Assembly: GCA_029210945.1 (NCBI GenBank)
Contig: JARGGH010000002.1
Coordinates: 1-64,000 of the forward strand
Direction of reading: 5' to 3'
Length of the DNA stretch: 64,000 bases
DNA from: Anaerolineales bacterium
GTDB lineage: Bacteria > Chloroflexota > Anaerolineae > Anaerolineales > E44-bin32
In this document: positions 53,593-61,896 of the stretch, in pieces
Layout: each line of letters begins with the position of its first letter
Position numbering within the stretch: the stretch's first letter is position 1
Program-made: the position numbers and the translations under genes
Notes under the pieces: generated by a model
The model's input: only the letters and a program-made list of their open reading frames with translations
Databases searched by the model: none
Told to the model about the DNA's origin: nothing

Positions 53593-55524
53593 ATGAGCGT
53601 CATCGACCAGGTCAAGGACCGCATCGATGCTGTCGAGATCATTGGAGAGACGGTCAAGCTGCGTAAATCGGGCAAGAACTATACAGGCTTTTGTCCGTTC
53701 CATCCGAACAAACGCACGCCGGCGTTCGCCGTGTTTCCTGATAGCGGAACCTGGCGGTGTTTCGGGGCCTGCAATGAGGGTGGCGACATTTTCAGTTTCT
53801 TGATGAAAAAAGAGGGCTGGGATTTCCCGGAGACCCTGCGTTATCTGGCCGAGCGGGCGGGGGTCGAACTGGAACCTTTGAGCCCGCATCAGGAAGAGCA
53901 GGAGGAGGAACGCGAACGGCTGCGTGAGGCGCTGGAGGCGGCCGTGACTTTCTTCCGCCACAATCTGCTCCAGACGCCGGCCGGGGAACCCGTGCTCGCC
54001 TATTTGCGCTCGCGTGGATTGAAGGACGAGACAATCGAGCTGTTTGAAATCGGCTACGCCCCGGATTCGTGGGAAGGGTTGTACTCCCACCTTGTCGAGC
54101 GTGGCTTTGACGAGGCTGACATCGTCGAGGCCGGCCTGCTTTCCGAGCGCGAGAGTGGCGGGTATTACGATCGTTTCCGGCACCGGGTCATGTTCCCGAT
54201 CCGGGATGTGCGCGGGCGTGTGGCGGGTTTCGGCGCCCGGGCGGTCGATCCGGATGGTATCCCGAAATACCTCAACTCGCCGCAGACACCATTGTTCGAC
54301 AAAGGTCGCCTTCTCTATGGGCTGGACAAAGCCCGGCGCGAGATCCGCAAGCTGGACCAGGCTGTGATCGTTGAAGGTTATATGGATGTGATCGGGCTGG
54401 CTCAGGCCGGTTTTCAGAACGCTGTCTCTCCCATGGGCACGGCGCTCACCGAACCGCACTTGCGTCTACTCAAGCGTTACAGCCGCCGCATCATCATGGC
54501 GATGGACGCTGACACGGCTGGCGTGCAGGCGACGCTGCGCGGCCTGGAGGTCGCCCGCGAATCTCTGGACCGGGAGGCCGATCCGGTTTTTGATGCCCGC
54601 GGCCTTGTCCGGCACGAAGGTCGTCTGGATGCCGACCTGCGCATCGTGACGCTGCCGGAGGGGATCGACCCGGATGAACTTGTGCTCGAGGACCCCACCG
54701 CCTGGACCGCGATGATCGACGCGGCCCAAACGATCGTCGATTATGTTCTCGACGTGCTGGCGGCTCAGTATGATCTGGATGATCCAAAGTCCAAAGCGCT
54801 CATCGCCAGGCAAGTCCTTCCGCTCATCGAAGATGTCGCCGACCCGGTGGAGAGGGAGACCTACCGCCAGCGTCTGGCACGCCGATTGCAAGTGGATGAG
54901 CGTGCGCTGCTAAATTGGCGCCCGGGCACAGGACCGAGCCGGAAGGCGCGCACGCCTGCTGATGAGGGAGCAACCGTTGAAGGGGCGAAAGCCCCGGTCT
55001 CGGTTGTGGAAAATTTCTGTCTGGCGGTGCTGTTGAAGGATCCCGAGCTGCTTTATCAGGTTGATCGCGCGTTTCAAAGCATGGATCTCGATCGACCCAG
55101 CGAGCGAGATTTTACGACCACAGAACACCGCCTGCTTTATGCCTGTATCCGTGCATCGCTGGAACAGGACCAGGAAGAGCCCGCGCTCTACTGCCGGGAA
55201 CACATCGATGAGTCCTTAGATGAGATCGCCCGGCAGATGATGGCAGGATTTGAGACCGTTGAAGTTCGCGAACCAAGGGTTCTGGAGGAAGTGAACGCCA
55301 ATTTCTTCCGTCTACGAAAAAGAAGGCTGGAGACAGAGCTCAACCACCTGCGCTTCAACCTTGAAGATTTGCAGGGAGGCGAGGATGGTGGTACAGATGA
55401 GATGCGCCAGCAAATGTGGCAGGTCACAAAAGAGGTCCAGGGGTTGACCAGCCAGAAGCAGCGGCTGGATCGTGCCCTGAAGGGCCGGTGGTCAAATTCA
55501 AATGTCATGGTTACAGGGGAGTAA
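53593..55524 (+). CDS. dnaG: DNA primase
   Basis: A 643-residue primase. The CHC2 zinc finger uses Cys34, His37, Cys56, Cys60 (CPFH...CFGAC). The core has YAPDSW and PKYLNSPQTPLFDKGRLLYGL. The TOPRIM domain has VIVEGYMDVIGLAQAGFQNAV (catalytic Glu) and MAMDADTAG (metal Asp). The C-terminal helicase-binding part follows. It lays RNA primers at the replication fork. It is followed 9 nt later by rpoD, the classic primase-sigma pairing. Confidence 0.97.
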   Translation: MSVIDQVKDRIDAVEIIGETVKLRKSGKNYTGFCPFHPNKRTPAFAVFPDSGTWRCFGACNEGGDIFSFLMKKEGWDFPETLRYLAERAGVELEPLSPHQEEQEEERERLREALEAAVTFFRHNLLQTPAGEPVLAYLRSRGLKDETIELFEIGYAPDSWEGLYSHLVERGFDEADIVEAGLLSERESGGYYDRFRHRVMFPIRDVRGRVAGFGARAVDPDGIPKYLNSPQTPLFDKGRLLYGLDKARREIRKLDQAVIVEGYMDVIGLAQAGFQNAVSPMGTALTEPHLRLLKRYSRRIIMAMDADTAGVQATLRGLEVARESLDREADPVFDARGLVRHEGRLDADLRIVTLPEGIDPDELVLEDPTAWTAMIDAAQTIVDYVLDVLAAQYDLDDPKSKALIARQVLPLIEDVADPVERETYRQRLARRLQVDERALLNWRPGTGPSRKARTPADEGATVEGAKAPVSVVENFCLAVLLKDPELLYQVDRAFQSMDLDRPSERDFTTTEHRLLYACIRASLEQDQEEPALYCREHIDESLDEIARQMMAGFETVEVREPRVLEEVNANFFRLRKRRLETELNHLRFNLEDLQGGEDGGTDEMRQQMWQVTKEVQGLTSQKQRLDRALKGRWSNSNVMVTGE

Positions 55525-55533
55525 AACCTCCGG

Positions 55534-57111
55534 ATGAGCAGCAAGGGTGAACGGCCGCGCGAGGACGAACTCGAGATCGATGAGCAGGACGAAGCTCTGG
55601 AGGAGATCGAGCCAGACCCGGTCGACGTCGTAGAGGGTGAACAGATCGAGGTTGACCCGGATCTCGAGGAAGACCAGGAGGAGGCTCAGGATTCCGAGAG
55701 TGAAGTCGACGATCAAATCGTAAGCCGCTTATCAATCGCGCTCGAACTGAGTGACGATCCGGTCCGGCTTTATCTCAAGGAGATCGGTCGAGTCGAGCTG
55801 CTATCAACGGACCAGGAAATGTGGCTGGCGATCCGCATGGAGGCGCTCCGGAGGCTTGATGTGCTGCGCACTGGGCGGGGCGCCAATCGGGCCGATGACG
55901 ATGCGTGGACGGCAGTGTTTGCCACGCTTTTTGACGACACCCGCACCGCATGGAAGCGGGTGCGTGAAGATGCGCAGCGGATGGGGCAGTCGGTCCCCGA
56001 TTTAGATCTGATCCTGGTCGAATCCCGCCAGCTGCGTGAGACCTGGCAAAGCGAATCGATCTCTTACGTACGCGCCTGGCTCGATACGGATATGTGGGGA
56101 TCGGATCCGGCCTGGGAGCAGGTCGCCCGCAACGCACTGGATGTCTTCATGGCATTCTACATTTTCCCTGAAGCGATCACCGAGAAGTTGATGGAGCGTT
56201 TTGCGGATGCCAAAGGTCTGCCGAGTAATGGGATGTTCAAGCGCTGGCTCCCTGAGCCCGGCGTGCTTGGCGGGGTCGTTGATCGGATTGTCTACCTCGC
56301 GGAGGAAGCACAATCGGCGCTGATCAGGGCAAACCTGAGATTGGTGGTGAGCGTCGCCAAGCGCTACATGGGCCGCGGGATCGCCTTCCTGGATCTGATC
56401 CAGGAAGGGAACATCGGTCTGCTGCGCGCCGTCGAGAAATTTGACGCTGCCAAGGGCTACAAGTTCAGCACCTATGCGACCTGGTGGATCCGGCAGGCGA
56501 TCAGCAGGGCGATCGCCGACCAGGCCCGCACGATCAGGATCCCGGTGCACATGGTCGAGACGATTAACCGCTTGATCCGCATCCAACGTCGTCTGGTTCA
56601 AGACCTCGGCCGGGAAGCGACCTCTGAAGAGATCGCGCTCGAGATGGATTTGCTTGAGCCTGAAGAGGTCAGCCGTATCCGCGAAGCGATTGAGACCGAG
56701 AGGCCAGTCGATCCGGTGCTGGAGAGAAAATGGAAACGCGCCGCCAGCAAGGTGCGCCGGATCATCCGCATTGCCCAGGAGCCGATGTCGCTGGAAACGC
56801 CCGTGGGGGCGGAGGATTCGAGCCAGCTCGGCGATTTCATCGAAGATGAAACGATGCCGGAGCCAGTTGATGCCGCGGCACGCGAACTGCTCAAAGAGCA
56901 GGTTCAGAGCGCCCTCTCTGTTCTGACCGAGCGCGAGCGGCAGGTTCTGGAGATGCGCTTTGGACTGCGCGATGGCAAAGATTACACATTAGAAGAAGTC
57001 GGTAAACACTTTAAGGTCACCCGCGAACGCATCCGGCAAATCGAAGCCAAAGCTCTCCGCAAATTGCGCCATCCGACCCGCAGCCGGCATCTGAGAGACT
57101 ATCTCTCCTGA
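55534..57111 (+). CDS. rpoD: Principal RNA polymerase sigma factor, sigma-70
   Basis: A 525-residue group-1 sigma. An acidic head of about 65 residues, region 1.2 [17 protein letters not shown], a non-conserved insertion of about 120 residues, then regions 2 ([20 protein letters not shown]...[15 protein letters not shown]), 3 and 4. Region 4.2 has [31 protein letters not shown]. The TTGACA/TATAAT-like promoters noted elsewhere in the window fit its expected specificity. Confidence 0.97.
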   Translation: MSSKGERPREDELEIDEQDEALEEIEPDPVDVVEGEQIEVDPDLEEDQEEAQDSESEVDDQIVSRLSIALELSDDPVRLYLKEIGRVELLSTDQEMWLAIRMEALRRLDVLRTGRGANRADDDAWTAVFATLFDDTRTAWKRVREDAQRMGQSVPDLDLILVESRQLRETWQSESISYVRAWLDTDMWGSDPAWEQVARNALDVFMAFYIFPEAITEKLMERFADAKGLPSNGMFKRWLPEPGVLGGVVDRIVYLAEEAQSALIRANLRLVVSVAKRYMGRGIAFLDLIQEGNIGLLRAVEKFDAAKGYKFSTYATWWIRQAISRAIADQARTIRIPVHMVETINRLIRIQRRLVQDLGREATSEEIALEMDLLEPEEVSRIREAIETERPVDPVLERKWKRAASKVRRIIRIAQEPMSLETPVGAEDSSQLGDFIEDETMPEPVDAAARELLKEQVQSALSVLTERERQVLEMRFGLRDGKDYTLEEVGKHFKVTRERIRQIEAKALRKLRHPTRSRHLRDYLS

Positions 57112-57120
57112 TCTTGACCG

Positions 57121-57147
57121 GCAGCGCTTTCCGGACAGAAAGCCTGC
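57121..57147 (+). terminator. Hairpin after rpoD
   Basis: GCAG-GCTTTC pairs with GAAAGC-CTGC around a CGGACA loop, with one bulged C; short T content after it. Confidence 0.45.
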
Positions 57148-57292
57148 GTTCTACTCCCTGAGCCTCAGATCGCGGGTCCTCCTCGCAGCACGCAATCCCA
57201 AAAAATCACACATCGAATGGGTCATCTGACACTACAATAATTAGATCGCATATCCCATAATTCAATGGGTTCGGGAACTTCAGGGACCTATT

Positions 57293-57321
57293 TTGTGATG
57301 GCCGTACCGCTATGATAGAAT
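57293..57321 (+). promoter_or_regulatory. Promoter of the nuo operon
   Basis: TTGTGA (57293-57298), 17-bp spacer, TAGAAT (57316-57321). An overlapping TATGAT (57311-57316) is a second -10 option. Leader of about 70-80 nt before nuoA. Confidence 0.55.
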
Positions 57322-57399
57322 GGGGCCGTTGGTCCCGGTACTGGATCGATTAGATCTTTCCCAGTTGAGATTTTAGCCACATCCATAAATGAGGTCCGG

Positions 57400-57756
57400 A
57401 TGCCAAGTGACTTCTTGCCTATCGCTGTTCTACTGCTAATTTCAATCGGCATCGCTTTGATCGCGGTCACCCTGGGGCACCTGTTTGGACCCCGCCGCCC
57501 CAATTCAATCAAAGCCTCTCCCTACGAATCAGGGATGCGTCCCTATGGACCGGGCCGCCGCCGGACGCCGGTCCATTTCTACGTTGTCGCCGTCCTGTTT
57601 ATCCTCTTCGATATTGAAATCATCTTCATGCTTCCCTGGGCCGTCGTGCTTAATGAGATTAAGCTGGTTGGCTTGATTGAGATGTTTTTGTTTGTCGGTG
57701 TGCTTTTCGTTGGTTTGATCTATGCCTGGAAAACGGGAGCCTTGGAATGGGATTAG
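57400..57756 (+). CDS. nuoA: NADH-quinone oxidoreductase subunit A
   Basis: A 118-residue protein with three transmembrane helices and the conserved [37 protein letters not shown]. It is part of the proton-pumping membrane arm of complex I. First gene of the operon; it overlaps nuoB by 10 nt. Confidence 0.96.
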   Translation: MPSDFLPIAVLLLISIGIALIAVTLGHLFGPRRPNSIKASPYESGMRPYGPGRRRTPVHFYVVAVLFILFDIEIIFMLPWAVVLNEIKLVGLIEMFLFVGVLFVGLIYAWKTGALEWD

Positions 57757-58229
57757 AGCAGAAACTGGGCAGTTTCGGTGTCGTGACGACGAGCCTGGAG
57801 AAAGTTGTCAACTGGAGCCGCACGCGCGCCATGTGGCCGATGCTCTTCGGGCTGGCTTGCTGTGCGATTGAGATGATGGCGGCACAGTCTTCTGATTACG
57901 ATATGAGCCGTTTCGGTATGGAGCTGATGCGTGCCAGCCCGAGGCAGAGCGACCTGATGATCGTCGCCGGACGGGTAAGCCGCAAGATGGCACCGGTGCT
58001 GCGGCGTTTGTACGATCAGATGCCGGATCCGAAATGGGTCGTTGCGATGGGTGACTGCTGTTCGTGCGGCGGGGTCTTTAATAACTACGCCATCGTTCCC
58101 GGCGTGGATGAGATTGTGCCGGTGGATGTGTATGTCGCGGGCTGTCCGCCGCGACCCGAAGCATTGATCCACGGGATCCTGACACTGCACGAAAAAGTCC
58201 GTGGCGAATCAATGAAGGACTGGGCTTAA
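57747..58229 (+). CDS. nuoB: NADH-quinone oxidoreductase subunit B
   Basis: A 160-residue protein. Cluster N2 ligands: the adjacent Cys38 and Cys39 ([10 protein letters not shown]), Cys104 and/or 105 (GDCCSCGG) and Cys133 ([10 protein letters not shown]). It passes electrons from the peripheral arm to quinone. Start inside nuoA. Confidence 0.97.
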   Translation: MGLEQKLGSFGVVTTSLEKVVNWSRTRAMWPMLFGLACCAIEMMAAQSSDYDMSRFGMELMRASPRQSDLMIVAGRVSRKMAPVLRRLYDQMPDPKWVVAMGDCCSCGGVFNNYAIVPGVDEIVPVDVYVAGCPPRPEALIHGILTLHEKVRGESMKDWA

Positions 58230-58305
58230 TCATCCGGTCCGGCGCGTTCGCCCCGACGTCCATGCAGGCATTCCCCCATGGGGTGATTGTAAAGGTTGGA
58301 GACCT

Positions 58306-58827
58306 ATGAGTTTGCATGCGCAGATTGTCGAATCACTGAGGGAAGATTTCGGTGAGCAGATTCTGGAAGTCGTTGAATTTCGGGGCGACACGACGGTCTA
58401 CGTGCCTCCCCGGGCGATCGTGCCGGTCTGCACTTTCCTGCGTGATCACAAAACCTACGCATTCAATCTGCTCGCTGCTCTCACCGCCGTCGATCACTGG
58501 CCCGAGGAGCCGCGTTTTGAGGTCGTGTACCAGCTTTATAGTATCTCGCAGAAGCTTTTCTTTGGCTTGAAGGTGCCCGTCCATGGCGACGCTGCGGAAG
58601 TGCCGACACTTGAGGGTGTCTACCCGAACGCGAACTGGCACGAGCGCGAGGTGTTCGACATGTTCGGGGTCAAGTTCAACGGGCACTCAGATTTGCGGCG
58701 AATCCTGATGCCTCAGGATTGGGAAGGTCATCCACTGCGCAAGGATTTCCCGTTGGGATATGAGGAGATTCAATTCTCGTTTAATTTCGACGAAATCGAT
58801 AAGCGCAAGCCTTACGCGAAAGAATAA
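58306..58827 (+). CDS. nuoC: NADH-quinone oxidoreductase subunit C
   Basis: A 173-residue protein with the 30-kDa subunit signature ANWHEREVFDMFGVKFNGHSDLRRILMPQDWEGHPLRKDFPLGYEE split over 105-150. It is part of the quinone-binding hydrophilic arm. Separate from nuoD here rather than fused as in E. coli. Confidence 0.96.
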   Translation: MSLHAQIVESLREDFGEQILEVVEFRGDTTVYVPPRAIVPVCTFLRDHKTYAFNLLAALTAVDHWPEEPRFEVVYQLYSISQKLFFGLKVPVHGDAAEVPTLEGVYPNANWHEREVFDMFGVKFNGHSDLRRILMPQDWEGHPLRKDFPLGYEEIQFSFNFDEIDKRKPYAKE

Positions 58828-58857
58828 TCATCAAGCCCCGGGTAGAGGCGGTAGAGG

Positions 58858-60090
58858 ATGTTGGGAGAACATAACGAGATCACGGTCGACGAATTGAAAG
58901 GTCTGGTTTCGGACCGGGCGATTGAGGGCGAGACCATGCTGCTCAACATGGGCCCGCAGCACCCCAGTACGCACGGTGTCCTGCGCCTGCTGCTTGAGCT
59001 GGACGGCGAAGTAGTGGTCAGCTGTGTGCCCGATATCGGCTTCCTGCATACGGGCATCGAGAAGAATATGGAGGCCAAGTCCTACGAGAAGGCGCTCGTG
59101 ATGACCGATCGTATGGACTACCTCAACAACCTTGGTAACAACCTGTGCTACTGTCTGGCGGTTGAAAAACTGGTCGATCTGGATGTCCCCGAGCGGGCGC
59201 AGGCGATCCGGGTGATCCTCACCGAGCTGCAGCGCATCGCTTCGCACCTGGTCTTCACAGCCAGCCACGCGCTCGACCTGGCGGCGATGTCGGTGTTCCT
59301 GTACTGCTTCCGCGAGCGTGAACATATCCTGGATATTTTCGAGCTGTGTTCTGGCGCGCGCATGATGACATCATATTTCCGTCCGGGCGGTCTTTGGCGC
59401 GATGTTCCGGACGAATTTGAGCCGGCGGTGCGCGATTTTCTGAAGATGATGCCTGACCGGATCGATCAGTACGAAGCGCTGCTCACGAACAACCCACTTT
59501 ACCTGGATCGTGTGAAAAACATCGGGGTGATCGATTCGGCGGAGGCGCTGAGCTGGGGGTTGACGGGTCCAAGTCTGCGGGCGACCGGGCTTGCCTGGGA
59601 TCTGCGCAAGGCCAACCCTTACAGCGGTTATGAAAAGTATGCCTTCGATGTTCCGGTCGGTGAGAAAGGTGACACGTTCGACCGTTATATCGTCCGGATT
59701 CGTGAGATGCGCGAATCGCTGAAGATCATCGAGCAGGCATTGGGCTCGCTCCCGGAAGGCCCGGTGCGCAGCGATAACCGCAAGTATGTCCCACCGCCGA
59801 GATCGGAGCTGGGCCACTCGATGGAGGCCGTGATCCACCACTTTAAGTTGTGGACCGAAGGCTTCCCGGCACCAAAGGGGAGCGTCTACAATGCCGTCGA
59901 GTCACCGCGCGGTGAACTGGGCTGCTACCTGGAAGGTAACGGCAGCGCCAAACCGCTGCGGGTGCACTTCCGAACGCCGAGTTTCGCAGCTCTTCAGGTG
60001 CTGCCGCGGCTCTCAGAGGGTCATCTCATCGCCGATCTTGTCGCAATTATCAGCAGTTTAGACCCGATTCTGGGGGATTCGGACCGGTGA
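58858..60090 (+). CDS. nuoD: NADH-quinone oxidoreductase subunit D
   Basis: A 410-residue protein with LLNMGPQHPSTHGVLRLLLELDGE, DIGFLHTGIEK and the C-terminal YLEGNGSAKPLRVHFRTPSFAALQ, where complex I family members often show the degenerate nickel-site of hydrogenases. The quinone tunnel subunit. All 49-kDa family landmarks are intact. Confidence 0.97.
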   Translation: MLGEHNEITVDELKGLVSDRAIEGETMLLNMGPQHPSTHGVLRLLLELDGEVVVSCVPDIGFLHTGIEKNMEAKSYEKALVMTDRMDYLNNLGNNLCYCLAVEKLVDLDVPERAQAIRVILTELQRIASHLVFTASHALDLAAMSVFLYCFREREHILDIFELCSGARMMTSYFRPGGLWRDVPDEFEPAVRDFLKMMPDRIDQYEALLTNNPLYLDRVKNIGVIDSAEALSWGLTGPSLRATGLAWDLRKANPYSGYEKYAFDVPVGEKGDTFDRYIVRIREMRESLKIIEQALGSLPEGPVRSDNRKYVPPPRSELGHSMEAVIHHFKLWTEGFPAPKGSVYNAVESPRGELGCYLEGNGSAKPLRVHFRTPSFAALQVLPRLSEGHLIADLVAIISSLDPILGDSDR

Positions 60091-60146
60091 TGCCCGCAGG
60101 CTGCGCCGGCACCGCTGACCCACGAGTTGGATGAGGAGCGAATACG

Positions 60147-60647
60147 TTGCTCGCTGAGAAATATCAAGCAGAGATTGATCAAATATTGAAGAAGTTTCCA
60201 CCGGAGGAGAAGCGGGCCGCCGTGCTTCCGCTGCTCTATCTGGCGCAGCGGGAAGGCGGTCACATCACCCAGACCGAAGTTGCTGAAATTGCCGCATTGC
60301 TGGATTTAGATGCGACGCAGGTCGGGGGGTTAATCGGCTTCTACACGCTGCTGCATGACAAACCTGAAGGGAAGATCCGCGTTCAGATCTGCACCGATCT
60401 TCCCTGCGCGCTGCGCGGCGCCGAGACCTTCGCGGAGGAGCTCTGCGAAAATCTGGGCATTAAGCTGGGAGAAACGACCGACGACGGGTTTGTGACTGTC
60501 GAAGAGGTGATGTGTCTGGCGGGCTGCGATCGGGCGCCTATGTTCCAGGTTCAGGAGCCGACCGGAATTCATTATCACGAACACCAGACGCTGGAAACGG
60601 CCTTGGAGATCATTGAGGAGTATCGGAAGAGGGAAAGCGATGCCTGA
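60147..60647 (+). CDS. nuoE: NADH-quinone oxidoreductase subunit E
   Basis: A 166-residue thioredoxin-like ferredoxin. The [2Fe-2S] N1a ligands are in QICTDLPCALRG and MCLAGCDRAPM. TTG start, with GAGGAGCG upstream. Its TGA stop lies 8 nt inside nuoF. Confidence 0.95.
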   Translation: MLAEKYQAEIDQILKKFPPEEKRAAVLPLLYLAQREGGHITQTEVAEIAALLDLDATQVGGLIGFYTLLHDKPEGKIRVQICTDLPCALRGAETFAEELCENLGIKLGETTDDGFVTVEEVMCLAGCDRAPMFQVQEPTGIHYHEHQTLETALEIIEEYRKRESDA

Positions 60648-61896
60648 ATATATCCTTCTGCGTCATCGTGATATCCCCGGCATTGACGACCTGGACACGT
60701 ATCTTGAGAATGACGGGTTCAAAGCGTTTGAGAAGGTCGTCACCGATCAATCTCCGCAAGAGTTGATCGATTCTGTCAAACACTCCGGGTTGCGCGGGCG
60801 TGGCGGCGCTGGTTTCCCGACCGGTGTGAAATGGAGTTTCCTCACACCGGGAGTCTTCCCGCGCTACGTTGTCGCCAACGCCGACGAATCTGAGCCGGGT
60901 ACGTTCAAAGATCGCGAGATCATGGAAAAAAACCCTTACCAGTTTCTGGAGGGGGTCGCGATTTGCTCCTATGCCGCCCAGGCGAACACGGCGTATGTCT
61001 ATTTCCGCGGCGAATTCTGGGATCTGGCGCAAGAGATCGAGAAGAAAATCGACCTGCTGTATGAACGCAAGCTGCTCGGAGCAGGGTTGTTCGGCACGGA
61101 CTACAGCCTTGATATTTACCTTCACGTCGGCGCCGGGGCATATATCTGCGGTGAGGAAACCGCTCTGCTGGAGTCGTTAGAAGGCAAACTCGGACAGCCC
61201 CGCCTGCGCCCACCGTTCCCGGCAGCAGAAGGTCTTTTTGCCAAGCCGACGGTTGTAAACAACGTCGAAACGCTGGCCAACCTTCCGCCGATCGTCAACC
61301 GCGGAGCGGACTGGTACCGCTCGATCGGCACGGAGAAGAGCACCGGCCCGAAAATATTCTGCCTGTCCGGAAATGTGGAGCGGCCCGGCAACTACGAACT
61401 CCCGATGGGCACCACGTTCAGGGAGTTAATCTACGAACATGGTGGTGGGATACCTGAAGGGCGCAAGATCAAAGCGATCATGCCCGCCGGGGCTTCATCG
61501 GCGATGATTCTGGGAACGGAAGAGGTTCTCGACACGCCGATGGATTACGAATCACTGCCGGAGATTGGCTCGCAGTTGGGTTCGGCATCCATCATCGTCC
61601 TTGACGAAACGGTGGATATCTCCTGGGTTACTTATAAGACAAGCAGATTCTTCAAGCACGAATCATGCGGTAAATGCACACCCTGCCGGGAAGGCACATA
61701 CTGGATGTACAACGTCCTGAAGCGAGTTCAGGGGGGCGGAGGCGACCGCCATGATGTAGAACTTGCCGATCTCGTCGCCCATGGGATCGAGGGAAAAGCC
61801 CTCTGCGCGCTGGGTGAATTTGCGATCATGCCGGTGATGTCCGGTATCCGGCTCTTCAGAGACGACTTCGAAGCCCACATCGGGGATGAAAGATGA
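60640..61896 (+). CDS. nuoF: NADH-quinone oxidoreductase subunit F
   Basis: A 418-residue protein: NADH/FMN site GLRGRGGAGFPTGVKW and NADESEPGTFKDR, GAGAYICGEETALLESLEG, and the [4Fe-4S] N3 motif ESCGKCTPCREG. It oxidises NADH and feeds electrons into the cluster chain. The ATG at 60640 overlaps nuoE, and its TGA overlaps nuoG by 4 nt. Confidence 0.97.
   Translation: MPEYILLRHRDIPGIDDLDTYLENDGFKAFEKVVTDQSPQELIDSVKHSGLRGRGGAGFPTGVKWSFLTPGVFPRYVVANADESEPGTFKDREIMEKNPYQFLEGVAICSYAAQANTAYVYFRGEFWDLAQEIEKKIDLLYERKLLGAGLFGTDYSLDIYLHVGAGAYICGEETALLESLEGKLGQPRLRPPFPAAEGLFAKPTVVNNVETLANLPPIVNRGADWYRSIGTEKSTGPKIFCLSGNVERPGNYELPMGTTFRELIYEHGGGIPEGRKIKAIMPAGASSAMILGTEEVLDTPMDYESLPEIGSQLGSASIIVLDETVDISWVTYKTSRFFKHESCGKCTPCREGTYWMYNVLKRVQGGGGDRHDVELADLVAHGIEGKALCALGEFAIMPVMSGIRLFRDDFEAHIGDER

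Noticed and set aside
53303-53596. 97-codon plus-strand frame before dnaG
   Set aside because: It overlaps the dnaG promoter and start, has no family features and reads like non-coding sequence.
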